Below are positions 15,652 through 24,344 of a stretch of DNA of 38,286 nucleotides, in pieces. The position numbers and the translations under genes were made by a program. Source of the DNA: a virus; IMG/VR virus record IMGVR_UViG_3300032073_000078, positions 1-38,286 of that record; one strand, 5' to 3'. The notes beneath the pieces are model-generated. The model saw nothing but the letters and a program-made list of their open reading frames with translations, was not told where the DNA came from and searched no databases. Positions within the stretch are counted from its first letter, which is position 1; every line of letters begins with the position of its first letter.

Positions 15652-17285
15652 TAACTCTAGACTGTGGATGTCAGTTTGATCAAGATGAAGAAGGCAGAAT
15701 TGTCTTCAGCACTGACATAACAAAAATGAATATGGAATGTCCAAAGACTTGGGATTTGATCTGCGATGGGAACACAAAAGGTGTTTTTCAGCTTGAGTCC
15801 CAGCTTGGGAGATCTTTGGCAAAGCAAGCAAAACCAAAGAATATAGAAGAGCTTTCAGACCTGATTGCCATTATGCGTCCCGGATGTCTTGAAGCTGTAG
15901 TGAAGGGAAAGACTCTCACTATGCACTATATTGACCGAAAGCACAAGGTAGACGCGGTAGAGTACTTTCATGAGGCTTTAGAACCGATTCTCAAAAACAC
16001 TTATGGTATCCTTGTATTTCAAGAGCAGGCCATTCTTATCGCCCAGCAGATTGCCGGATTTGACTTGCAGGAAGCGGACATCCTTCGCAAAGCAATTGGT
16101 AAAAAGAAGGCTAGCGTTATGGCTGAAGTTAAGAAGTCTTTTATAGAAAAGTCTGAGGCTAAAGGTATTGTGACCAGAGAGGAAGCAGAGGAGATCTTCT
16201 CTTGGATTGAAAAGTCTCAAAGATATTCTTTCAACAAATCTCACTCTGTTAGCTATGCATACAATGCGTATCTTACAGCATATGCAAAGGCTCACTTTCC
16301 ACATGAGTTCTTCACTTCCTATCTGAAGCACGCGGTCGGAAAGCCCGATACATTCATTGAAGTTCAAGAGCTTGTTAATAACGCTAAGATAATGGGCATT
16401 AACACAATGCCTCCAAGTATAATTCATATGAATGAAGAGTTCGAACTTATAGATAAGCATCCAAGATATGGCCTTACCAACGTAAAGGGAGTAGGTTCCT
16501 CTGTGTTCAAGAAGATGGTAGACTACATGCAGGTTGAGAACATTGACCCTAAAGAGTGCGACTGGTCCTGCTTCTTAATACTAGTATCCCCGAAAGTCAA
16601 CAAGAAAGCCTTCGAAAGCCTTATACTGGCAGGAGCCTTTGATTGTTTTAAAATACCTAGATCAAAGATGCAGCACCATTTTAATATCGTAAAAGAATTC
16701 AGCAAGAGAGAGATAGCTTGGCTCATAGAATACAAAAAACAAAATCTTTCTGACACAACAGAAGAATGTATACAGGCTATGATTGATGCATCACAGGGAA
16801 AGGATAAAAAAAGACCTATCTTCAGGAGAGATAGATGTCCTATCGTAGAAGACCTTCTAAGAGCGTATGACAATCCCGGATACCAGCTTTTTGACTCAGC
16901 ATCTTGGTTGGCTAAACAAGAGCAAGAATTACTTGGAATTGCACTAACATGCAATAAGGTTGACGAGTATAATACTGACAAAGCAAATTGCACCTGCAAG
17001 GAGTTCATTGATGGTTTTGAGAGTCAATATGGAGCCGCTATAGCTGTTCAGGTAGAGACTGTTAGGGAATGGAAAATAAAGAAGGGTAGAGCCAAAGGTA
17101 AGTCTATGGGATTTATAACGGCTGGAGATACTAGCTGCATACTTGACAATATTACAGCTTTTTCTGAAGAATGGGAAAAATATAAGAATCTTCTATATGA
17201 AGGAAACACTGTACTCATTAGGGGAAGTCGTGATAAAAATAGAGGCAGTTTTTTGGTAAAAAGAGTAGAACAGCTAACAAGTTAG
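15648..17285 (+). CDS. dnaE: DNA polymerase III alpha subunit, C-terminal part (split DnaE)
   Basis: A 545-residue continuation of the DnaE polymerase. After a short N-terminal segment with CGC (LDCGCQFDQDEEGRIVFS), it carries GVFQLESQ, then IAIMRPGCLEA, then GILVFQEQ and FNKSHSVSYAYNAYLTAY, all diagnostic of the fingers and palm of C-family polymerases. HPRYGLTNVKGVG marks the helix-hairpin-helix region. The last 90 residues (around SMGFITAGDTS) match the OB-fold of the C-terminal domain. It starts with an ATGA overlap to the exonuclease stop. Together with 12995-14872 it would give about 1170 residues, close to full DnaE length. The two parts must assemble without covalent joining unless something unseen links them. 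Confidence 0.9.
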   Translation: MITLDCGCQFDQDEEGRIVFSTDITKMNMECPKTWDLICDGNTKGVFQLESQLGRSLAKQAKPKNIEELSDLIAIMRPGCLEAVVKGKTLTMHYIDRKHKVDAVEYFHEALEPILKNTYGILVFQEQAILIAQQIAGFDLQEADILRKAIGKKKASVMAEVKKSFIEKSEAKGIVTREEAEEIFSWIEKSQRYSFNKSHSVSYAYNAYLTAYAKAHFPHEFFTSYLKHAVGKPDTFIEVQELVNNAKIMGINTMPPSIIHMNEEFELIDKHPRYGLTNVKGVGSSVFKKMVDYMQVENIDPKECDWSCFLILVSPKVNKKAFESLILAGAFDCFKIPRSKMQHHFNIVKEFSKREIAWLIEYKKQNLSDTTEECIQAMIDASQGKDKKRPIFRRDRCPIVEDLLRAYDNPGYQLFDSASWLAKQEQELLGIALTCNKVDEYNTDKANCTCKEFIDGFESQYGAAIAVQVETVREWKIKKGRAKGKSMGFITAGDTSCILDNITAFSEEWEKYKNLLYEGNTVLIRGSRDKNRGSFLVKRVEQLTS

Positions 17286-17311
17286 ATTGAAAAGGACGTT
17301 ATAATATAGTA

Positions 17312-17758
17312 ATGGATGATCTCATTGAACAAAATATGGGCCTCGTTGTGTCTGTTGTTAATTCCTTTAACCCGAAAGGACAAGAGGAGAAGGAACAGTA
17401 TATACAAGCTGGCAGGATTGGTCTTTGGAAAGCTTTAAAAAAGCATGACCCCGATAAGTCTGCCTTGTCAACATATGCTTGGAACCCTATAAGGTGGGAG
17501 ATTATTAAAGAAATAAAGTCTGTCAAGTCATCAAGGTACTTCTCGGCAGGGACTGTAGAGAAAGAAGAGTACTCTGTTCCAGAAAACTTTTGGGAAGTAT
17601 GCCCCAACGTTCTCGAAGAAGAGGAGTGTGAAATACTTGATTTAAGAAGAATGGGATATACTCTACAAGAAATAGCTGACATACTCGGTAGAGGAAGGTC
17701 TTATGTAAAAAGACTTATATACAAGGGTATTCAAAAGATAAGAGAAGCAAATGTCTAA
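17312..17758 (+). CDS. Sigma-70-like RNA polymerase factor
   Basis: A 148-residue small sigma factor-like protein. The first 75 residues match sigma region 2 (EQNMGLVVSVVNSF, then EQYIQAGRIGLWKALKKHD and LSTYAWNPIRWEIIKE). After a linker, LRRMGYTLQEIADILGRGRS, followed by YVKRLIYKGIQKIRE, is a region 4 helix-turn-helix. Such factors direct host RNA polymerase to phage promoters, often for late genes. The recognised promoter cannot be read from the window. It has a weak ribosome site (AAAAGG at a long distance) and overlaps the first glycosyltransferase gene by 8 bases. Confidence 0.82.
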   Translation: MDDLIEQNMGLVVSVVNSFNPKGQEEKEQYIQAGRIGLWKALKKHDPDKSALSTYAWNPIRWEIIKEIKSVKSSRYFSAGTVEKEEYSVPENFWEVCPNVLEEEECEILDLRRMGYTLQEIADILGRGRSYVKRLIYKGIQKIREANV

Positions 17759-19376
17759 AAAAGTTTTATTCTTAACTGAGTCAAGCCATCTAGCCTCTGG
17801 CTTCGGTACATACTCAAGAGAAATTATAAGCAGACTACATGCTACGGGCAAGTATGATCTAGCTGAATTTGCATCATACGGATCTCCCGAAGCTGGCAAA
17901 TCAGTTCCTTGGACGTACTACAATAACTCTCCTGAAAACGAGGAGGATCATAAAGCCTATGGGCAAAACCAAGCAAACCATTTTGGAATTTGGAGGTTTG
18001 ATCAGGTCTTGTTGCACTTCAAACCGGATATTGTGATAACCTACCGAGATCCTTGGATGGATGAATGGGTCAGACAATCTCCTTTGAGAAAGTATTTTCA
18101 TTGGTCTTGGATGCCAACTGTAGACTCTGCGCCTCAAAAAAGAAGTTGGCTGGACACTTTCTCTACCTGCGACTCCATCTTTGCCTATTCCGAGTATGGG
18201 ATTAAGGTACTGGAAGAGCAAGGAGGGGGAAAGATACCTATAATCGGATGTGCTTCTCCGGGTATACACCCAGATATATATAAACCAGTAGAAGACAAAA
18301 GAGCTCACAAAAAGTCTTTGGGGATTCCTGAAGATAGTTTTATCGTTGGCACAGTCATGAGGAATCAGACTAGAAAACTATTTATAGAGCTTATGAAATC
18401 TTTTAGGATATTTTTGGACAATGCGCCAAAGGAGATAGCAGACAAAACATACTTGTATCTACACACTAGTTATCCAGAAAAATCTGGTTGGGATATAGAA
18501 GGAGGCATAATAGAGTATCAGCTTGGATCAAAAGTTCTGAATACCTATAGGTGTCGCCAGTGTAAAAGCTGGAAAGCTTCAAAATATGATGGAGTTATAA
18601 GCGGATGTCTTAGATGCGGACATAGAACCTCTTTTATGCCAAATGTCTCCGATGGGTTAGAAGTAGATGAACTAGTAAGTGTATATAATCTTTTTGATCT
18701 TTATGTTCAGTATGCTATCTGTGAGGGGTTTGGTATGCCTCAAGTAGAGGCTGCTTCTTGTGGTGTCCCGATAGCGGCAACAAATTACAGCGCCATGGAA
18801 GATGTAGTTAGTCATACATCTGGATTTCCAATCTCTATAGATAAGATGTTTAGGGATATGAATACTGGTGCAGATAGAGCTTATCCAAGCAATGCCCATC
18901 TAGCACAGATTATGGAAGAATACTTTTCAAAAGATCAGTCTTATAGAGACACAAAGTCTAAAGAGGCTAGGATCGGGGCGATCAAAAGATACGACTGGGA
19001 TAATACAGCTAGGGTATGGGAAAATCACATAGACAGCTATGTTCCTCATGAATACCAAGGAAAATGGGACTCCCCTCCTACGTTATTGAATATACCAGAA
19101 AAAATTCCAAGCTTCGACATGCATCAAGACTTTGTCAGTTGGTGTGCAGCAACAATGCTAGATAGCTTTACTATGAACACTGAGGCTAATGGATATCAGA
19201 TGATGAGACAAGTAGACTCCTTAAATTATGGCTGTGACATACACAACAATCTAAGTCCTGTAAGTAGACAAATCATATTCAATAGCTATAAAAATAGGGC
19301 AGCTAGATTAAACGAGTCTGAGAAAGTAAGATGCGGTATGCTGCCTCTAGCTGACATAGGCTATGTACATGAATAA
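17751..19376 (+). CDS. GT4-type glycosyltransferase with inserted zinc ribbon
   Basis: A 541-residue GT-B glycosyltransferase of family 4 type. The N-terminal glycine-rich start ASGFGTYSREI is the typical acceptor-side loop, and EGFGMPQVE (E325 to E333) is the EX7E motif that binds the sugar nucleotide. The central GTVMRNQTRK matches the family's second-domain start. Between them sits a zinc ribbon, C268-x2-C271 with C286-x2-C289, which is not usual in GT4 enzymes. The C-terminal 130 residues have no clear match. It is the only complete GT4 of the cluster. Donor and acceptor are unknown; a virion glycan, host surface glycan or modified DNA base are all possible. Confidence 0.87.
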   Translation: MSKKVLFLTESSHLASGFGTYSREIISRLHATGKYDLAEFASYGSPEAGKSVPWTYYNNSPENEEDHKAYGQNQANHFGIWRFDQVLLHFKPDIVITYRDPWMDEWVRQSPLRKYFHWSWMPTVDSAPQKRSWLDTFSTCDSIFAYSEYGIKVLEEQGGGKIPIIGCASPGIHPDIYKPVEDKRAHKKSLGIPEDSFIVGTVMRNQTRKLFIELMKSFRIFLDNAPKEIADKTYLYLHTSYPEKSGWDIEGGIIEYQLGSKVLNTYRCRQCKSWKASKYDGVISGCLRCGHRTSFMPNVSDGLEVDELVSVYNLFDLYVQYAICEGFGMPQVEAASCGVPIAATNYSAMEDVVSHTSGFPISIDKMFRDMNTGADRAYPSNAHLAQIMEEYFSKDQSYRDTKSKEARIGAIKRYDWDNTARVWENHIDSYVPHEYQGKWDSPPTLLNIPEKIPSFDMHQDFVSWCAATMLDSFTMNTEANGYQMMRQVDSLNYGCDIHNNLSPVSRQIIFNSYKNRAARLNESEKVRCGMLPLADIGYVHE

Positions 19377-20379
19377 AGAAAGAACAAGAATGTATAATGG
19401 AATAGTAATATGTAATACAAACTCATCAGGTAGGAAAGAGTTCTTTTCGGACAATATGATAAAGTCCCTGAAACTTGATGACAGGCTAAATATATTAGTT
19501 CAGTCTCTTGATCGGTATGATTACTCAAAAAGTATCAAGTTCGATCCTGACTTTGTGATCCAAGATTATCACCAAAATGACTTTTGCATAATACCTGACA
19601 CTCTTAATATAGGAATTGTAGAAAATGTATGTAAGGACTCATGCTCGGACAATTTGAAATTTTTAGACTATGCCGTTGTTAGAACTGAACAGCAGAAAGC
19701 AATAGCAAATGACAAGATAAGTGCTTTACGAATGGAAAAAGTAGCAATAATAAAGCCAACACTACACTTTGAAGCACCTATGGAGTACAATAAAAATGTC
19801 ATATCTAAATTTATATTTTACTGTACGTCCATGGATAATATTAAGAGCGCTCTCTACGCATTTTTTAATGCTTTTGGAATCAATGACAATGTGGCATTTG
19901 GCATATATCACCATGACCCAAATGAAGTGTACAACTTGGTTCAATCCATTAAAACAGACCTAGATATGTATAATGGGGCTGACAGATATCCAGAGGTAAT
20001 TATTTTCCCGGATTATCATATCGCCCATCAAAAAGGACATTGTTACTTGGATTTGTCATCTACACACCTGTTAAATGAACAGACTATGATTGCTACTAAG
20101 TTTGGAAATCCAATAGTTATTTGTATAGGCAATGGGTTGCAACAATGGCTGCTTAAAGAATGTACCTATGTTACAAGAGCTGATGAAGACTATTTAGACA
20201 AAAACATTCCGGGCTTTACTGTTAACAGTCCGGCTCTGAAAAAAATCTTAACGTCTATTTTTAAGGACAGGGAAGGCTTCTTAAAAAAACAACTTGCTTC
20301 CTCAAGTTCATCATCAAAGAACATATTTAGCTACGATAGTTCAAGAAGCTTAGGGGAATTTATATGTTCGGTAATATAA
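19363..20379 (+). CDS. Divergent GT-B-like protein
   Basis: A 338-residue protein that I recognise only weakly. The C-terminal half (GHCYLDLSSTHLLNEQTMIA, then TKFGNPIVICIGNG) resembles the second Rossmann domain of GT-B glycosyltransferases, where a conserved acidic residue helps hold the sugar nucleotide. The N-terminal half is alpha/beta and contains VENVCKDSCSDNLKFLDYAV. The start is uncertain: ATGs at 19363, 19369 and 19390 are possible, none with a strong ribosome site. It overlaps the upstream glycosyltransferase by 14 bases and the next gene by 16. Likely a glycosyltransferase or a partner of one. Confidence 0.6.
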   Translation: MYMNKERTRMYNGIVICNTNSSGRKEFFSDNMIKSLKLDDRLNILVQSLDRYDYSKSIKFDPDFVIQDYHQNDFCIIPDTLNIGIVENVCKDSCSDNLKFLDYAVVRTEQQKAIANDKISALRMEKVAIIKPTLHFEAPMEYNKNVISKFIFYCTSMDNIKSALYAFFNAFGINDNVAFGIYHHDPNEVYNLVQSIKTDLDMYNGADRYPEVIIFPDYHIAHQKGHCYLDLSSTHLLNEQTMIATKFGNPIVICIGNGLQQWLLKECTYVTRADEDYLDKNIPGFTVNSPALKKILTSIFKDREGFLKKQLASSSSSSKNIFSYDSSRSLGEFICSVI

Positions 20380-21218
20380 ACAGATTAGGTAACAAAGATA
20401 GGAAGATAGAAGTACTTGCCGTGAGCTCTCATCATGACGAATACTTAATATCCCTATCAAAACTTCCAAACTTAGAGATTTCTGTACATGGAAAATGGCA
20501 AGAGGACATTTCTAAAACCCCTGAGAATATTAGAATCATAAGAAACACTGGGCTTCCTCATGGGAAATATTTTTTTGATTATCTACTGTGTTTTGGTCAG
20601 GCACAAAATGTTGAAGTCTCCAATAGGCTTAAGCATATCGTCAACTGTCCCTTGATACATATTAGAGATTCATCGGAACAGACTGGAATGGTGCACCCTT
20701 TTGGAATGAAGCCGCCTAATTCCCAAGATATACAATCAGACCAAGTTGTTTACATAAGAAGTTATGCTTCAACAAATAACTCTCAAAACATCATACCCAA
20801 GATGATCAACGTAAGAGACTTGATCGAAAAAGATCCAGAGTCAATATGTTTCTTCGGAAATACAGCACAGCATCTAATTAACACATACGTCAATATATTA
20901 AAACCATACAAGCATACTAGTTTTTCTACTGACAACCTAACAAAATCAGAGATCTTCTTAGATACTACAGTTGGAGTATCAACGTATTCAGAGATGGCTT
21001 TAGAATATGGATGTAAAATAGTTGCCCCATATTCCTTAGATATGGAGTCTTTCGCTGGAGACTCATGTTTCCTGTACAATGGGTTTGAAGAACTTGAAGG
21101 AGCTATAAACAGGGCACTAGAATCAAAGATAGACAAGTTTTCTATACTGCAGAAGTCTTCTGAAGGTCTGTTAAGTGAGAATGACTTTATTAAAGAATGG
21201 GAAAGGATACTTAGATGA
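20364..21218 (+). CDS. Divergent GT-B-like protein
   Basis: A 284-residue protein. The C-terminal section KSEIFLDTTVGVSTYSEMAL, then EYGCKIVAPYSLDMESFAGD, has the look of a GT-B C-terminal domain, with an acidic residue in the position of the EX7E start and a following A-x-G-C/A-x-I-V pattern. The central DPESICFFGNT could be the strand before it. The N-terminal domain is short compared with full enzymes. GGGGAA provides a good ribosome site. The ATGA overlap couples it to the next gene. The exact reaction is unknown. Confidence 0.55.
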   Translation: MFGNINRLGNKDRKIEVLAVSSHHDEYLISLSKLPNLEISVHGKWQEDISKTPENIRIIRNTGLPHGKYFFDYLLCFGQAQNVEVSNRLKHIVNCPLIHIRDSSEQTGMVHPFGMKPPNSQDIQSDQVVYIRSYASTNNSQNIIPKMINVRDLIEKDPESICFFGNTAQHLINTYVNILKPYKHTSFSTDNLTKSEIFLDTTVGVSTYSEMALEYGCKIVAPYSLDMESFAGDSCFLYNGFEELEGAINRALESKIDKFSILQKSSEGLLSENDFIKEWERILR

Positions 21219-21628
21219 AACTTTTTATATTTTCTGGAAAAGAGCAAAATGTAATTCCGGGTCAGGCAGGAAAGAACGATGTAGTTTTAGGACACGAGAT
21301 ATCAGAGGCCACCGACTTTTTCTACGATTCTGTTGAAGCGTATGACTTTCTTGAGGTGCATCCTGAAGAAAACTGCCTACAGATCCTGCTGTCTAAAGTT
21401 ACCGCAGGAGGTAAACTTTTATTGCAGGGAACCGAGATATATAGAGCTACGGAAATGTTGGATAAGGGAAAACTGGGAACAAATGACTTCTCAATGATTG
21501 TGACAGGGGGCAGAGTTAGGTGCAATAGCGTACATGAAATTGTAAACGAATTACAACAAAGTGGTTTTGAAGTTAAGTTTGCAGGAATCACGAACCACTA
21601 CTATACTATAGAGGCTAGAAGAAAATGA
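21215..21628 (+). CDS. Small Rossmann-like protein, methyltransferase-like end
   Basis: A 137-residue protein that I do not recognise confidently. The segment YDFLEVHPEENCLQILLSKV, then TAGGKLLLQGTEIYR, resembles the post-motif strand of class I methyltransferases, where a leader calls the target and the GGxLxL loop follows. The SAM-binding GxGxG motif is absent. It may be a catalytically reduced methyltransferase or an accessory of the glycan cluster. ATGA overlaps at both ends tie it to the same translational unit. Confidence 0.5.
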   Translation: MKLFIFSGKEQNVIPGQAGKNDVVLGHEISEATDFFYDSVEAYDFLEVHPEENCLQILLSKVTAGGKLLLQGTEIYRATEMLDKGKLGTNDFSMIVTGGRVRCNSVHEIVNELQQSGFEVKFAGITNHYYTIEARRK

Positions 21629-22443
21629 AAATAAACCAAGTACATACTATCTGTCGAGACTGCGCCTTTGCTGAATATGTGGATGGGAAGCCTATGGGAT
21701 GTTCAGCGGGCAGATTAAAAGTATATCAGGACACTGGTGCAGAGATTCTTGAAGCATACGATGACGATGACAAAGAATTTTTTGTTATTAATGATAGAAT
21801 ATGTGTTTATCATAGAGAAAAAGAATGGGCAAAACAATTTTCTAGCTCTGAAGTCTTGAATATTGTAGAGTCGCAGATAAAAAGCCCTTATGCGCTTATT
21901 ATAAATTTTGATAAGGATTCTACTATAGAAGGATTAACAAAAACTTTGAGCAGCCTTGCTGTACAATTTAACAGTCCAAGCTATATAACAATAAATAACT
22001 GGGTCGTAGAAAATGTTTATGCCCTAAATAGGAATATCGAGAATGCTATAAGTTCTAGTGGTATTGTAGGAATCAAAGGAAAATGGCAAATAAAAACGAT
22101 ATTAGATTCTGATACAAGTTTTCGATCCGCTATAGACTTTGCGTTTGACACTTTCAAACATATCTCAAAATTCCATTTTTATATATATGTAAACTCCGGT
22201 CAAATTTTTCCAGAATCTTTTACAAAAGAAATACATCAGTCTATATTCGATCATGGTAAAAAACCTTTGCTTTGTGAAGGGATCAATGACTCAGATGACT
22301 TTATGTTGGTGAACTATCTTATGCATAAAAAGCATGCGGGCAACTCATTTTCTATTAAGCTTGAAGACAAGATCAAGGAATTCGAAGAAGATTGGGAAAA
22401 GCACATATACTCTATAAAGGATATTTGTTCGTGCCTAATGTAA
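21625..22443 (+). CDS. Hypothetical protein with N-terminal cysteine cluster
   Basis: A 272-residue protein. The first 60 residues carry cysteines in ICRDCAFAEYVDG, KPMGCS and then RICVYH, which could bind zinc or an iron-sulphur cluster. The central part (YALIINFDKDSTIEGLTKTL, SSLAVQFN) recalls the beginning of a GT-A glycosyltransferase nucleotide-binding domain, but no DxD is clearly placed. The start overlaps the preceding stop as ATGA. It fits the sugar-processing cluster by position; the function cannot be set from sequence. Confidence 0.55.
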   Translation: MKINQVHTICRDCAFAEYVDGKPMGCSAGRLKVYQDTGAEILEAYDDDDKEFFVINDRICVYHREKEWAKQFSSSEVLNIVESQIKSPYALIINFDKDSTIEGLTKTLSSLAVQFNSPSYITINNWVVENVYALNRNIENAISSSGIVGIKGKWQIKTILDSDTSFRSAIDFAFDTFKHISKFHFYIYVNSGQIFPESFTKEIHQSIFDHGKKPLLCEGINDSDDFMLVNYLMHKKHAGNSFSIKLEDKIKEFEEDWEKHIYSIKDICSCLM

Positions 22444-22835
22444 ATCCTAAGCCTAGGGTAGTCGTAGCAACCAAAAGCTTATACAGTCCTAACCAGAACT
22501 ATCAGAACTTAAGAACTTGGATCTGCGTTGGGCAAAGGGATACGTTCTTCCATGAAAAGTACAATAATGAGCCTTCGTGTTTAATCTTTGTGTGTATGGA
22601 AGGCACCCATATATGGAATAGTCCAACATCTATTTGTCAGTTAGTAGATCTATATCTCAAAGAGAATGATTTGGCAGCATGCAATCTTGAGGATGAAGAT
22701 GGAGACATAGCAGGGGTTGTGATATTCAAAGAGTCTGGAGCTACTATGGAAAATTTAGCTGAAGTATTCGCAACTGACAATTTAAGAACAGAAAATATCA
22801 CAGGCCTTGTAGAGAGGCTGAGATTGGTGCACTGA
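22431..22835 (+). CDS. Hypothetical protein, GTG start
   Basis: A 134-residue protein that I do not recognise. I chose the GTG at 22431 because AAAGG lies about ten bases upstream; an ATG at 22392 would extend it deep into the previous gene. The sequence has short strands and a helix-rich C-terminus (TMENLAEVFATDNLRTENIT). Cysteines are few and scattered. Its stop overlaps the nucleotidyltransferase start as TGATG, so it belongs to the same translational chain. Confidence 0.55.
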   Translation: MPNVNPKPRVVVATKSLYSPNQNYQNLRTWICVGQRDTFFHEKYNNEPSCLIFVCMEGTHIWNSPTSICQLVDLYLKENDLAACNLEDEDGDIAGVVIFKESGATMENLAEVFATDNLRTENITGLVERLRLVH

Positions 22836-23548
22836 TGGCTAAGCACGATATAAAGACAAATGCTGAAGATTCCATCATGGTAGTAATACCTGCCGCAGGT
22901 GTGGGTAGGCGTATGAAGTCATATGGCCCAAAACCCCTGTTACAGATAAACAGAGAGACTGTTCTTAAGAGACAAATAAGAATAGTAAAAACTGTCATAG
23001 CCAATCCAAAGTTTACAATAGTGTGTGGATTTGAATGTGACAAAGTGATGGATTCATGCCCAGATTATGTCATTAGGCTAGAGAACGAGAATTATGATAA
23101 AACAAACATAGCTAGGAGCCTATCAATAGCTCTAAGGTCGATAAACTCAAGAAGAGTACTTATAATAAATGGAGACCTAGCTTTTGACAAGCTCGCTATA
23201 TCTAATTTAGATTTTAATTCATCTTGCATATCAGCCTCTGAAGATTTAGATAAAGAATCGGAAGTCGGATGCATCGTAGATGGAGAGGGCAATCTAACTA
23301 ACATGATGTATGACCTCCCTCTTAAATGGAACCAGATAACTTACTTGCAGGATTCGGCGCTTGAAGAGTTTAAAAAACAGTGCTTCAATAGAAAGCATAG
23401 CAAACTGTTCTCTTTTGAGATAATGAACAAAGTTATATCTAAGGGACACAAAATAAAGTGTATTGTGAATGAGCAATGCAAGGTAATTGATATAGATACG
23501 TCTAAGGACTTGATTAAGGCAAACAAGTATTATGATACTAATAGATAA
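22835..23548 (+). CDS. NTP transferase-like nucleotidyltransferase
   Basis: A 237-residue enzyme of the nucleotidyltransferase fold. VVIPAAGVGRRMKSYGPKPL (about residues 16-35) is the signature G-x-G-x-R...K-P loop that binds the nucleotide triphosphate. IINGDLAF supplies the GD metal motif and VIDIDTSKDL the C-terminal metal-binding part. LicC-like choline-phosphate cytidylyltransferases and sugar-phosphate nucleotidyltransferases share these features. It would make an activated donor, such as a CDP- or NDP-linked group, for the surrounding transferases. Which donor is unknown. Confidence 0.8.
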   Translation: MAKHDIKTNAEDSIMVVIPAAGVGRRMKSYGPKPLLQINRETVLKRQIRIVKTVIANPKFTIVCGFECDKVMDSCPDYVIRLENENYDKTNIARSLSIALRSINSRRVLIINGDLAFDKLAISNLDFNSSCISASEDLDKESEVGCIVDGEGNLTNMMYDLPLKWNQITYLQDSALEEFKKQCFNRKHSKLFSFEIMNKVISKGHKIKCIVNEQCKVIDIDTSKDLIKANKYYDTNR

Positions 23549-24344
23549 AAATGTAAAACACGCTTATCATATACAGCAGACATTTGAATTTTCTAGAATA
23601 GCCTGCTCATTATGGGATAGTGATGGGGCTCCTCTGTTGCTGTTGGAAAGCAGAAATCCTGTGGATATAATCATATACTGTGATAACACAAACAGAAAAC
23701 ATGAAATCCTAGCTCTTAAACAAAGAAAAAGAGAAAAGCTAATTGTTATTTTTCAAGGAGAGGACTCTGATCAGAAGTTGGCCGATGTAGTTATTGGAGC
23801 TAGTGCTCGAAAGCCATGTGTAGATCAATTTGATCACATGGTATATCCTTTGTATTTTCCAAAATCACCGGAGCAAGGTAGTAGGGAATTAGGCATAACC
23901 TCATTAACAGATGGACTTGGGCCTCAGCTAAATCAAGAGGCTGACCTAGCAATCCAACACCTTATATCGGTAGGAACTAAGTTTTTTGGAAACACCAATT
24001 TGCATACTGTTAACTATCTGGGAAATCTTAGGCCTAATGAAAGGACTCTTGTAGTGCAATCAAGTGACCTATATATCGATATAGAAGGTACTCTATGGCC
24101 TTCTGTAGCAAGCAAAGGAGTAAGGGTAGCTGTGTTATCCGAGAGAACTCTTCCTGTTGATACATTTTCTAGCCCAGCTGAATTTGACAAGATTAGGCAA
24201 AGTGAAGCAGGTTACAATCAATTCATTCTATCTCAAGAACTAATAAACAAGACAAGTTTTGATATGTGTTCTATTATAATGTCATTACTAAATAATAGAC
24301 AAATGTCAGATCATTTACTTTCAGTGAAAGCAGGATTGCAATGA
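23532..24344 (+). CDS. Divergent GT-B-like protein
   Basis: A 270-residue protein. The C-terminal part SSDLYIDIEGTLWPSVASKG, then VRVAVLSERTLPVDTF, looks like the donor-side Rossmann domain of GT-B glycosyltransferases. The N-terminal domain is alpha/beta, with VDIIIYCDN and KLIVIFQGED typical of Rossmann strands. There is no clean EX7E motif. It overlaps the nucleotidyltransferase gene by 17 bases. It could be the transferase that uses the product of that gene. Weak family assignment. Confidence 0.55.
   Translation: MILIDKNVKHAYHIQQTFEFSRIACSLWDSDGAPLLLLESRNPVDIIIYCDNTNRKHEILALKQRKREKLIVIFQGEDSDQKLADVVIGASARKPCVDQFDHMVYPLYFPKSPEQGSRELGITSLTDGLGPQLNQEADLAIQHLISVGTKFFGNTNLHTVNYLGNLRPNERTLVVQSSDLYIDIEGTLWPSVASKGVRVAVLSERTLPVDTFSSPAEFDKIRQSEAGYNQFILSQELINKTSFDMCSIIMSLLNNRQMSDHLLSVKAGLQ

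Noticed and set aside
14850-15700. Split intein joining the DnaE halves
   Set aside because: The N-part ends without the Cys-led intein start and the C-part begins without the intein end; the break is also at a different place from the cyanobacterial DnaE intein.
17287-17306. Promoter TTGAAA ... TATAAT before the sigma-like gene
   Set aside because: The two hexamers are only about 8 bases apart, far below the usual 16-18.
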